A stretch of DNA of 64,000 nt from Dimorphilus gyrociliatus (lineage: Eukaryota; Annelida; Polychaeta; Dinophilidae), in the NCBI GenBank assembly GCA_904063045.1, contig CAJFCJ010000009.1:1612968-1676967 (forward strand), in the 5' to 3' direction. Below are positions 30,119 to 49,229 of this stretch, one piece after another. The translations under genes were made by a program, and so were the position numbers. How positions within the stretch are numbered: position 1 is the first letter of the stretch; each line of letters opens with the position of its first letter. The notes beneath the pieces were generated by a model. That model was not told where the DNA came from. It did no database searches and worked only from the letters and a program-made list of their open reading frames with translations.

Positions 30119-33100
30119 ATGAATTGTGTGTTAGAGGAAAATGTCCGGCAGCTGCTTGACATGGGCTTTCCATGTGAAAGTTCTATACGAGAAGCTCTTA
30201 AAAAAGCTCATAATGATTTAAATCAAGCTGTCATGATTCTAACTGGAGAAGATTTGATACCAATGGACGATGTCGAAATCCAGGAAGTACAGAAAAACTC
30301 GGAACATGACGCTTTTCCATTAAACACTCTTCCCTCGCCTCCACCGTCCTACGACGATGTTGTTCCTGACGGCGTGCAGGTTTTTATTAAAATAATATAA
30401 TAAATACGTCTTTTGTGCAAGTTTCTCTTTTACTGCGACAGTATATCGACGAGCAAGATCCAACTGCAAACATCTTAATAGAAAATAGTGACCCGGAAGC
30501 CGAAGTTTTTCCAGCTACGCATCTTTATGAATTGGAAGGAAGGGTATTTACTGAACAGTGGAATATTCCGTATAAAAAAGATGAATCCTTGGCAAAATGT
30601 TTACTTGCATCGACAAGATTTGCTCAAAACAGTTAGCTTTTGATAAATTTTTCTTTTCTCAAAAGTATAATTTCTTCTTTTTATTTAAATAGATCACTTG
30701 GAAATTGATGAAAATTGTGAAAGATTTGTTAGTCGTGTAATGATGGAGAGTTTTGATAAGGTAATTCACTAAATACAACTTATTATTAACTTAGCTTAAT
30801 TTATAAAAATCAAAATTTTTTTAGCTATTGTATTGTAATGCTGTTAGAAAATGGAGTTTAGAAACGCAAATTGGTGTGTATAATATGTGTACATTCTTCA
30901 TTGATCTCGCAACAGCAAGATTACAACACCCCAACTTAAATACATCTATTATGTCGACTTTAGCGAAAGTAAGATTTTTCTTTATTTTTTTTAAATTTAA
31001 TTTTAATTGGCTAATGAAATATTTTATTTTATTCAAAAATAAAAATAGGTTTTAGATCAAAATTGTGAATTTCACTTGAAAAATAAGACAATTGATGATT
31101 GTCATTTAAAAAATGAGAATAAGAAATACGAAGAACTCTTTAGTAAACAACCGTTCGCACTTTTTCAAGTAAGATCATTTTCTATCCTTAATATTTATGT
31201 GTTAATTTTTAATTAATATAATTTATATAGTATAAATCTTGTGATGGCTGGCCAAATCGGACATGTGAAGATTTTCTAATGTTATCAAATTTGATAAACC
31301 GAGTAAGTTATTATTTATATTTAAATTGTAAACACTAAAATAATTGGTTTTAATTTTTATACATTAATTAGTTTGGTAAGCAAGAAGGATTTCAAAATAT
31401 GTTAGAACATATGCGGTCCGAAGATTTAGATATTTTAGTAAGTTTACTTTTCAACTCGAAGCTAATTTTTAAATTAATAATTAATTTGTATCATATTTTT
31501 ATAATTTCTTCATTTCTTTTTATAGCATATGGAACTTCTACTTGCACCTTTAGCTAAATGCTGTCAAAAATTAAACTTGAACGTAGTTAAACCTATTGTT
31601 AAAGAAGCGATGGAAAGGGTACAAGCTTTACTTGCAAGTTTAACTAATGAACATTTGAAAGAAAAGGTGATTATTTTATTGAAGATAGTTTTTTATAGAA
31701 TAATGAATTTTTTTTTACTATTCCATAGGGCATAAATGTTGCTTTTCAATGCCTTGAAAGTTGCAAAATATTAGCTACACGATTTTACCCTGGTAAAGAA
31801 GACGAAGTTGATAATACTCGCTTAAGACTTGTGCTAAGAATGCTCAAGTCCGTTCATTTTAATGCCAAAATGAATGCTTTAAGAGAGGTTTGTATTAATT
31901 AACATTACTTTTCCAAGTTTCCACTTAATTATAATATATCTATATATATATTGAATTTTTTAACAGTTAACAAAGCTTATTCAAGAAAACATTAGTTCTG
32001 AAACACATATGACCAGTATACCACCAAACAAAATAAAAATATGGCTGGTTGATAATAAAGTTCTTAGCTTAGCCTTTGAAGGAAATATCGACCAATTACA
32101 ATATTGTGAAAAAATGAAAGCTGTTATTGAATTTTTAGGAAATTCTCTAACAGATCAAGAACTAACTAGAATCTGGGATTTACAACAAGGCAGAAGCGGA
32201 TATATTATTGACAACATCCATCATTTAATAGCTGCTGCTGCAGTAAATTTTACTCCTGACCTAATGGAACATTTACGAAAGCTAATAAATAAGGTATGCA
32301 CTCTTTTTTTTGAAAAGCGAGTTTTATTTAAATTTATTGTAACAGAGCTGGATTCATGAAAAGGAGAGAATGAGAGAGAAAATTTTGAATCTCGTTGGCG
32401 CCATTGGGCGAGAAACTAAAGTAGAAAGTACAAAGGCTATGATATTAGATTTATTATGGCAATGGGCTCATCTACCGAAAATAGCTAATCATTTAGTTGA
32501 AAGAGCAGCTTCTTTACATTGTCAAATCCTTAGCGATCATCACACGAGGCAAAAGCTTAAATCTAATTACATTCATAAGTGTTTGGAGGATGTGAAACGA
32601 GTAAGTACTCTAAAATGTGTTTAATTTTGTCTTTTCAACTGTTTTTGTTATTATTTTCAAAGGGCGAGTGGGTCTATCCAGCTCTTCGTCAAATCCTTCA
32701 CATAGCAGAGAGTATGGTTAAACTTACAAGAATTGAGAAGGTAATATCATATTTTTTATTGCCGTTCAATTAGAAAACTTTAACAGTTTCTTTCTGTTTC
32801 TTTTATAGGGCTTAATCAATGAATACAAGAATGGAGACATTTTAAAGATTATCTGTAATAGTCTCATCAAATTTCATGCAAAGTCAACTGAAAATTCATT
32901 AAGTTTAAATGAGAATACTTTAGTAGATGGTCGATACGAACATCGTTTGGTTAGTATTTATAAACAGATTAACTGACTACAATTTGACGACATTTTGCCT
33001 TTAATAGTATGTTACCTCTCACTTGAAATTGTTAAATTTCATCTTGGAAGAAGGAAAAATGTATTTACCTTTTGATAGAGCAAAGGATATTTGGCGTTGT

Positions 33101-36100
33101 TTAGTTAAGTCTGGTGCCTGTGAATGGGATAAAGAGGTTAGATTTTCATTTTTATTATAGTATTACTATATCAACATTTATACTTGTATTTTATTAAATT
33201 AAAGACGTGTTATGAATGGTTTAAAAATGGAATAACTGATTTGGAAACTACACACAAGTCGCAACTACTTCAAACTCATATTGTTAAAATTGAAGCTGGA
33301 AAGTTGAGTTTTAAAGGTTTTGATTGTTTTAAAGAATATTTTCTGCAAGTAAATAAGGATGAGCATAATTTTAAACAGCAAAGTAAATCTTGGGTAAGTT
33401 TGAATACTAACTGCTAAAAGAGTAATTAAATTTTGTTCTAATATCAGGTTGTTGAATATCAAGATATGATATGTAAAGACTATTTGTGGGATATATGTCT
33501 GAACACTCTGGATGATTCTATACTTAACGCTGCTCTCCAATTGCTTATAGACGTGTCTTATTGCAATCTTACGGCAAAACTTAAGTCTAAGCCCAAACTG
33601 TTACATCCAAGATTCATGGAAAACTGCTGGGATCGTTTGAGAGTAAGAATATATAGTTGTTGTATTCTGAAATATTTCAGTATTCCATGTTTATTTATTT
33701 TTAACTAGCTTGCTGGCGTCACCTTAAAATCTGGATCTGTATTAGAGCTTATAACATCAACCACTCAAATATCAGCCGCATTAACTTTGAGAAACGCTGT
33801 TTCGTTGAAAGTATCGTAAGTTTTGATAAAGTTTTAATCTGTTTTATAGAAATACATATGGTATTTTTCTTTTTAGTCCAATCACTTGCCTTCACGTTGA
33901 GCGGATTTTATTAATTGCTGAAGAATATATAAAAGCGGTTGAAGAGTCCTTCACCGGTGAAAGAACATATACCCCACATGGAGCCTCCTATTACGGCTGT
34001 CCTCTTAATGTCATTTGCAATCTTGAAAATCGGGAAGATTTCGTCGTACAAGTAAATTTATTCTTTTTTCTATTTGGTTAATTTTAACGTCAAGTTTTAA
34101 TTAAATAATTTTCTCTCCTATTCAAGGTCCATGCAAATGAGACTATTGGTGAATTTAGACAAAAAATTGTTGACAAATTAGCTGTTAAGATGGAGCAAAT
34201 ACATCTAACAACGAATAGAGCAACTGTTCGTATATTAAAATAAACTTTAAAGTTTTATCACACTAAAGTGATTTTTTCATTTTTTTGAAAATCTAGTTAC
34301 AATTAAGTAAAGATCAACGACTTTTGAATCATCTGGATTTTGCTGATGGACAAATAGTGAATGTCAAAATTAATAGTGTGGCAGTTGCACCGTTTTGGGT
34401 AAGAATAGCTTTTATGTTTTATATAAATTATAATTTATATTCTATATCATTTTTCTTCATCTGATTGTCATTCTATCAACTTAATTTATTTCTTTAATTG
34501 AAATTCTACATTAGAAAAAAGATTTTAACAACTTATTTAAAAGCAACAAGGATAGATATTTCTATAAAATGGTAAATTATCATTTTAATGTATGGCCTTA
34601 AAAATCTTATTTACTTTCAAAAAAGAAATTAATAGAAAGGAAATAAAAACAGATTATTTACCAAGAATATTTACTTTTATTTATTTCATAAATCATTTAT
34701 TCTTATATTTACTAAAACATTTGGGTTTGTACTTGTTTATATAAATACATTATATTTATTTGTAGAAGTCTAATTTTTGCTACTTACTCACCTTAGTAAT
34801 GAAATTTTATAATTGTTATCATTAATAGATATTTAATAGTTTCGACAAGGCTCTAATTTTCTGATCTTATCATTTTTTATTAAAAATTATCATTGTTGCA
34901 TGATATTTAATTAATAACTTTTTCCTCTGCAAAAATTTCATATTCAATATTTTTATTCTTTTAGGATTCAGCCGCAAAACTAGTCGATTGTGACGAAATT
35001 TGTCTTCCTGGAGTACTAATTTCGCAGGATCCATCTGTTTTTGAAGCTCTATATAAGCTAGCCAACAGCGACAATAGAAAGTCTGTTTAATTTTTCTAAA
35101 TAGAAGTTAACTTAATTTTGATAATATTTTTACATAGGATTGCACGTCGAGCTAATAATCTGCTTAAGCTAATCCCAACTGATCCTTCTGTTCTGGAAAT
35201 GTTGGATACAGTTAGTCATTCATCTGTAGTAATGGACACTTCTCAAATGTCTGAAAAGGAAATTGATGAGAAGGATAAATCTTCAGCTGATACATTTAAA
35301 AAATTGTTTGACTTGAAAGCAGAAAATATGTCTTGTTATCGTCTACTTTATAATCTAGAGGTAGTTTATTATTTAATAATATTTATATTTCATTTTGATC
35401 CCATAAATTATTTTCTTCTAGGCCGTTAGTAGCAAGTTGTTACCAACTGCTAAAGATGCAACTATATTACAAAATGCCGATATGTTTTGTGAATCATTTT
35501 TAAATATTGGAGGTGTTCGATGCCTTGTTCATATACTCCAATCAGATTCTATACCGGCTGATGCTGATTATGAAGTACGACAAGGATGCTATATTATAAC
35601 ATTGCAACTACTCAAGTAATGAATTAAATTTAAATGTATAAATGATCATTGTTTAAAAACTTTGTATCTTTTAAAGGTTTTTGTTGAATGGAAATAATTT
35701 TTCTGAGGACGAAAAGGAGTTGTCAACTTTTGCAAGAGATAGAAAAAGTGAAATCGCCTCTAGTTTCGTTCAAAAAATGAACATTACGGATTTTGTTAAT
35801 ATGTTGGAGTGTTTAATGAGAGTGTCATGGGCTGCTGCTGCGGGTAGATTAAGTTTAGCAACAACTGCACAGACAGTAAAAGAATACGGAAGTAGAGGAC
35901 GACAAAGTTCAACTAGTAGTACGGCAAGCTCTGGAAGCGATGCAGATATCACAAATTTACGAGCAGGGGTTTGCTTTAGACAGCCTGGTTTGTATTAGCT
36001 ATCAAACACATTTTTATTTGGTAAATAAATATTGAATTATATTTCCAGACATATCGGCCAATGATGCAATTATAGCTCAAGAAGCACTAGAATTACTAGT

Positions 36101-39100
36101 GACCTGCCTAAGACTCAGAAGCTGTTTGTTAGGTGAATAATTAAAAATTTTAATTTCATATTTACTTAATTATTATACTAAATTTTCATTTTTTTTTATA
36201 GCTTCATTTTATAGTTTGAAAGCCGTTACCGACTATATCATTGAGATGCTTATTGGTTGCTCTATGCAACAAGTGAGACAAAATGCCTGTAAATGGTTTT
36301 TTATACTAAGCCAAATTGACGCTGGTCCGGAAGGTGGTCATCAACAATCAGCTAAGCAATTTATCTTACAGGTAAACTTTATTAAAAGTCGATATAATTA
36401 CATTTTTATCATTGTTACTTCATCATTTATTCAGGTTCTTTTACGAGCTCACCTTCCATTTTGGATTGCTGCCAGTAGTACAAGGGGTTCTAGTCAAAAG
36501 AAGCTTGCTCAGTGTGATGAATTTTTTGAATTGTTATCTCAAGTTTTATACGGATTATCAAGTAAAAAAATAATATTTTATCAAAAAATAGCTATTAGAT
36601 TTAATGTCTTTCTCCTTACTTTCGAACAGGTAAAGAGCAATTTTCTCTGAATATGACAGTATCTTTAAGACTTCAGAGTGAAATTGATTGGATACTAAAT
36701 TTTACTTCTAGTTGTGAAAATTCAGAAATTCAAAAATTGGATAATAAGTTGATATCTGGGCACTTGAATTTAATACGGACATTACTTACTTGCGAAGGGG
36801 TTAACAAAAGAGAAACCGGACAGAAACTTATTAAATTCTTAATTAATAATTTCCTATTTCCTGCATCAAAGCTCATATTATCATCCCCGTCAAAATATTC
36901 TATTAAAAGTGATTCGGAGTATATGCCGGTGTAAGTGTTATTAAATTGACCTATTTATAATTCGACAATTTATTTATCGTATTTACTTTTCACGTTAGAT
37001 GCTCAACAAATCAGTCACGTAGCGCCGCCTATAATCTGTTAATTGAATTAGCTAAAGATTCATTTGAAAACTTTTGTCAAATAAAATGTTTACTAATTCA
37101 ATTACATCATACTCCTCAATCTAGTGATATGTTAGATGAATGGAACGTTAGTATATTCTCCTATTTTTAAATTGATAATTACTTTTAAAGCCTACTCTAT
37201 CTTACATCTTTCACAGTATATGCCAATGGTACAAGGTAGAACGCCTTGTGGTTATGTTGGCCTAAAGAATGGCGGGGCTACTTGTTATATGAATTCAGTT
37301 TTACAACAATTATTCATGATACCTAATGCTGCAGAATCTATTTCGTCAATTGACGATGAAGAAGTCAATAAGGAGAGCATATTACCTGAATTGCAGCATA
37401 TAATAGGCCATTTAACGCACTCGAAATTGCAATATTATTCACCTGAAGGTTTTTGGGAAAAGTTCAAATTATGGGGCAGAACCGTTAACGTAAGAGAACA
37501 ACAGGATGCGTTTGATTTTTTTACTGCACTCTCTGATCAATTAGATGACGCCTTGAAGGTTTTTAAGATACTTTTTTTTTCCTTCATCTCTTTATATAAA
37601 CGTGTGATTTTAATTTTAGAAAATGGGAAGAACAGAAATCTTCAAGAAGAAAATGGGTGGGGAATTCAGCGATCAAAAAATTTGTCAAGATTGCCCACAT
37701 AAATATGAAAGAAATGAACCTTTTCTATCACTCAGCGTTACAGTTAAAAATGCAAGTTTGCAAGATTCATTACAACAGTTCGTTAAGGGCGAGTTGCTGG
37801 AAGGCGATAATGCGTATTATTGTGAAAAATGTGGCGAGAAGGTAAATTTAAGTACCCGATGCATAGTCCTCGAGGTTTTTTCTTTCCTATTTTCAAACTG
37901 AAATCTATTTGCAGCGTAATGCGGTAAAACGAATGTGCATTAAGACTTTACCGAATCTCTTAGTTATTCAATTAAAAAGATTCGATTACGATTGGGAGAG
38001 AAATAGAGCTTTAAAATTTGATGATTATTTCCGATTTCCAAAAGTTCTCGACATGGAGCCTTATACAACCGAAGGCGTTTTAAAAAGGGAACAATTAAAC
38101 TCTAGCGATACGTCTATGGACATAAGCGAATATGATGAAACCGAATCAGGTATAACGTTTGGAGAATGTACGGAAAGTTCTGCCATAAATTACGAACTGG
38201 CGGGTGTTGTAGTTCATAGCGGTCAAGCAAACGCGGGTCATTATTACTCTTTTATAAGAGAGAGACGCAGCGGTTTGGATTTTGTTAGAAATCGAAATCG
38301 ATGGTTTAAATTTAACGATAAAGACGTCGAAGAGGTAGATATGAATGAAGACTTTTTGGAGAGTGAATGCTTCGGTGGAACTTATATCCATAAAAATGGT
38401 ACTTTTCAAGAGGATAGAGTACGTTATTGGAATGCTTATTTGTTATTCTACGAAAGAGTATTTGAAGATGAAGGCTCACCCGTTATTGTGCCGAAAAAGT
38501 CGAAAATCGTTGTATTATCGCCGGACAAAAGAAAGAGTAGTAGTTCGCCAGTAAAAAATAATACAAATTCGAATACGAAAAGGAGAAGCGATAGTTTTGT
38601 AGAACTGACAGAGCTTATACATAAAGGTGAAAAGAAGAGATTATTCTGCGATCTAATGCCAGCTAAAGTATCTCAGGTAATACTAATTTAATAATTCAAA
38701 TTGTAAACTAATAAAATTCATGATAAATCATACTATTGTTTTGAACAGATAATAAGACACGATAATCTAAAATTCTTAAAGAATAGAGATGTTTACGATA
38801 AATGCTATTTTGACTTTATTTACAATTTAGTAAATGAAATTTTCGTAAGTATTAAAAGAGAAGAACGTAATTGTTTTTTCACAATTGAAAGTTGATTTTA
38901 TTCTTTAAATAGAAAACTGCAAAACGTATGGAAAATCAAGAAAATCAAATATATAGGGAATGTCTTAAATTATCGGTTCATTTCTTGTATAATACCTATT
39001 TTAGAACGAAGAAAAACTTGCGAATTTGCACGGAAGACTGGAAATGTTTACTTGAGAATATATTTAGCGCTAGTAAATCATCGTGTACTTGGATGGGTGA

Positions 39101-41020
39101 ATTCTTAACTAACGATACGGATAGATATTTAACGTAATAATTTAAATATTTCTCTTTTATATAAATAATCTTATTTTATTATTTTATAGACCTTTCCTAT
39201 TAAAATGCCCAAGTTCGGATACAAGGCAAATGTATTCAAAAATATTACAGCATTTCGTTTGCTGTTGGTTCAAGCACTCATTGCCATCAATTCAAAGTCA
39301 TTTGGCAATTTTACTTCAAAATATATTAAATCTTTTGGACAAAGAAGTACTAACGCACGCAAAAAATGCTTCAGCTTATTTTGACTTTCTATTCTCTTTT
39401 GTGTCAAATGGAACGAAAGCTTGCTCGTTACTCCATCAGTATGGCGCTCTTAATAAATTAGTTTCCTTTCTTATGGGAGACGCATTATCATCTCCTACGT
39501 TACATAATGGAATTGTAAGTAAAATGAGCAATTTATTTTCGGTACATTTAATTTATAATCGCCCATCGCTTTAGCCATTTTATCGTTATACCATTTTTTT
39601 TAGCCTCCTCTATCGCCTTCTTCGCCTTCCTCACGAACTCGCCGATGGAGTTCAATTCAAGTTAGAGATTTCGAGTATTTGCATTGTATTATTGCTATCA
39701 TTGTTTTACATTACGATGTCCAACCCTATCAAACAGAAGGTCAGTACATCAATTGCAATATAGATTTTTAAAATAACTGTCTAAATTTTTTTTTTTTTTC
39801 TATTTAAAATAAACACAGAAACATCTGGAAAGCAGTATTTTCCATTAAAGACAGCAAAACCACTATTAAGAATGGGTAAAGATATTGTCCAAATAGTATT
39901 TGAAAAACATTCTTCAATATTTATATATGAGGTATTAAAATAGAACTTTCTTTCTTTCTTTTATTTATTTAACTTTGAACATTCTAATATTTATTTCTTT
40001 TATAATTTTTCAACATTTTTTGTTTTTAATTCAGATGTTGATGGGTTTGAAAGATGTTGATCAGGCAGAAAAGGATATAAGAAACATGTTATTATATTGC
40101 TCGTTTTGTAACAAAAACTTTTGGGATAAATTGATGATGCACCTTTTGGTAAGGAGAATTGTTGGAGAGATTTATTATAATTTTTCTTTTTTTATATCTA
40201 TATATATATAGAAACTTCTTTCTGAGGCACCTGTAAATGAATTGAAAAGATTGCTAGTATTATTAGAACACTTGATGAAATTAAAGGACAATTTACAAAT
40301 TGAGAGAATAGTACGCGCACTTGAAGGTTGTGAACCAAAGTATGCCGGAGTATTATCTATAATGAAGGATCATCATGTATCGGAGCCTCGGAGAACTTAT
40401 CAATTAATCAAATGCATAAGTAGGGTGGCTGACGAATGTTATGTTATCCGAAATCAAGTTCAAAATGTTATTCCAAAGTGGCATTGGGCAGTCAATTGGT
40501 TAAAACAAAAGGTTAGAATAATTTACCTACTTATTTTGTTATGTTGCACAACAAAATGTTTATTCTCGTATTAACTCGTTTGTTTCTTTATGCAGATGAG
40601 CAATAAATCATTTGGTGTACTTAGTAATCCTGTAGATTCAAATGAAATGGGTACAGCACGCTCATTTCAAAGAACAGTTAGTGCTCAGGTAAGAATAAAT
40701 AGAAACGCTTTAAACAAACAAACATATAAATAATAAACATTGTCATTTCGATTTCAACCAATCGATGATTATATCAAAAAAAATCGTTTTTTTTCCAGCA
40801 TACTTTAGAGGGTGCCACAGCACTTTTAGAAAGTATTAACGATTGTTCGGATATGGAAGTAAATGATGACGATACAATACCACTAAGCTCACAGAATACA
40901 ATAAGCTCTCTAGATGAAGATAAAGATACAGTAGTACCAATAGGTAGGTATCCATTTATTCATTTTAACTAAGCGTATAAATTATTTAAAATATATTCAG
41001 GTTCTGAAGATTTGGATTGA
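30119..41020 (+). CDS. USP24: Ubiquitin carboxyl-terminal hydrolase 24
   Basis: A very large cysteine deubiquitinase encoded by roughly 30 exons with short introns. The first exon starts with the UBA domain (EENVRQLLDMGFPCESSIREALKKAHND, read in parts) and a Pro-rich PPPSYDDVV. Long helical-repeat segments follow (for example ALEGNIDQ-like FEGNIDQLQYCEKMK near 32080). A ubiquitin-like module is at about 34125-34398, and the USP catalytic core at about 37215-38470. The catalytic Cys is codon 37283-37285 in GGATCYMNS and the catalytic His is codon 38239-38241 in NAGHYYSF. Zinc-binding CxxC pairs (CQDC, CEKC) lie between. The C-terminal helical region continues to GSEDLD and the stop at 41018-41020. 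Domain order and block-by-block similarity fit USP24 rather than USP9X or USP34. One donor near 34229 is weak (GTTCGT). Confidence 0.93.
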
Positions 41021-41582
41021 GTAACGTATTAAATTCTCAGGAAATTTTGGCTCCTGTTTTGTTTTTATGTATAAAGATAAAATAACTACTATTAATCACT
41101 ACAACAACCTTAAAACAAACTACAGCTACTTCTACTCACTGTTTTTTTACGTTCTATGCATAAAAAGGATTGCTTCTTTTCGTGAAACATTTCGTCAACT
41201 ACTCTGTATTTATATACGCTTGTAAATAAGTTTGCAATATGCATATTATATATATATTTATATATATATAGTATGTATAGGTGTATATGTGTATATAAAT
41301 ATGGTTTTTAGGTCAATTTCCTTTTCACTTTTGTGAATATTTGCTTTTTGTTAAACCTTAATATTCAAGAAAAACAAGAAAAATCAACCCAAAAAAAAAA
41401 CAACTTGAAACTGAACTGCATACTTGTAAAATAATGTTTTACCGGTTTTTTTTAATATTAAAATAATTATTAATGATTATTAATATGAAATTATGAAATA
41501 AGCTGTGTAAAGTTATTTTTTTTTTTTTAAAAAAAAGATTAAAATGGTAATTTGCTTTCCTTGATATATAAGAATATATACA

Positions 41583-41616
<34 letters not shown>

Positions 41617-42030
41617 CAGAATATTTAGGATATGTATAGTATAATCCTTTGTGTATACTTTAAAAATGCAATTGCTTTTTTTTTTATTCATTTTTTATTA
41701 TCATTTTATTACTTTTTATTTTCTTCTTTTTCTTAAAGTTCTTTTTTTAAGTAAAACTTTCAGTTGAATTAATCTTTTTTAAAAGCATAAATTTCGAGGT
41801 GTTTAAGAAATAAAGAGAAACTACAAAAGTTTTATGTAAGTATGATAGTTTGTTTGATAGGTAGTGAGAAAACGAGTGAGAGAGAGAAATGGGCAGGAAA
41901 AAAGATGTATTGATTTGTTTTTCTTTAGTTACATAGACAAGATATTTTCGTTTTTTCTATCTAGTGAAGAGATGCTTGAAAGATAAACTATTCATGCATC
42001 ATTGTTATTAATGCAATCGTTCTCAATGGC
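41021..42030. other. Convergent 3' region between USP24 and tau-tubulin kinase
   Basis: AT-rich DNA between two convergent stop codons, probably 3' untranslated sequence of both genes. It contains T-runs and a long TA tract at 41584-41616. No gene was recognised. Confidence 0.55.
41584..41616. repeat. (TA)n microsatellite
   Basis: An uninterrupted alternating TA run of about 32 bp, ending in AACAG. Confidence 0.85.
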
Positions 42031-48858
<6,828 letters not shown>

Positions 48859-49229
48859 GTTTCTGCTCAAATGATCCGCAACGAGATGATTATGACTAAG
48901 TTGTCAAATCAGACACGAAATTTAATTCCATAGATACGAAGGATATATCACTAATTCACAAAGGCAATAAGCTCCTTTAATTTATGGTACTGTCAGAAAA
49001 TGTTGCGGAATTTCGTCGAAATTAACAAGTCTGCCAAGTACAAAAGTTTTGGAACGTCACGTGACAAACGTCAACCAATAAATGACACGCTTACGGGGGC
49101 TAATGAAACATTCTTAATAATTGGTTCGTTGAGTATGTGTAGCAGACGTCTTTGAGATAGATTTGAATGGTCTCAACTCCATCCTCGATTGAACAATTAT
49201 AATATACATATATTTCAAGTAAACTTTAA
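48859..49229. promoter_or_regulatory. Divergent PKN/MUS81 promoter with palindromic GTCACGTGAC and CCAAT
   Basis: This 371-bp spacer lies between two divergent start codons. GTCACGTGAC at 49056-49065 is a perfect 10-bp palindrome that equals the CLEAR/E-box consensus bound by bHLH-zip factors (MiT/TFE, USF). CCAAT follows at 49075-49079. No TATA box is obvious. Confidence 0.55.
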
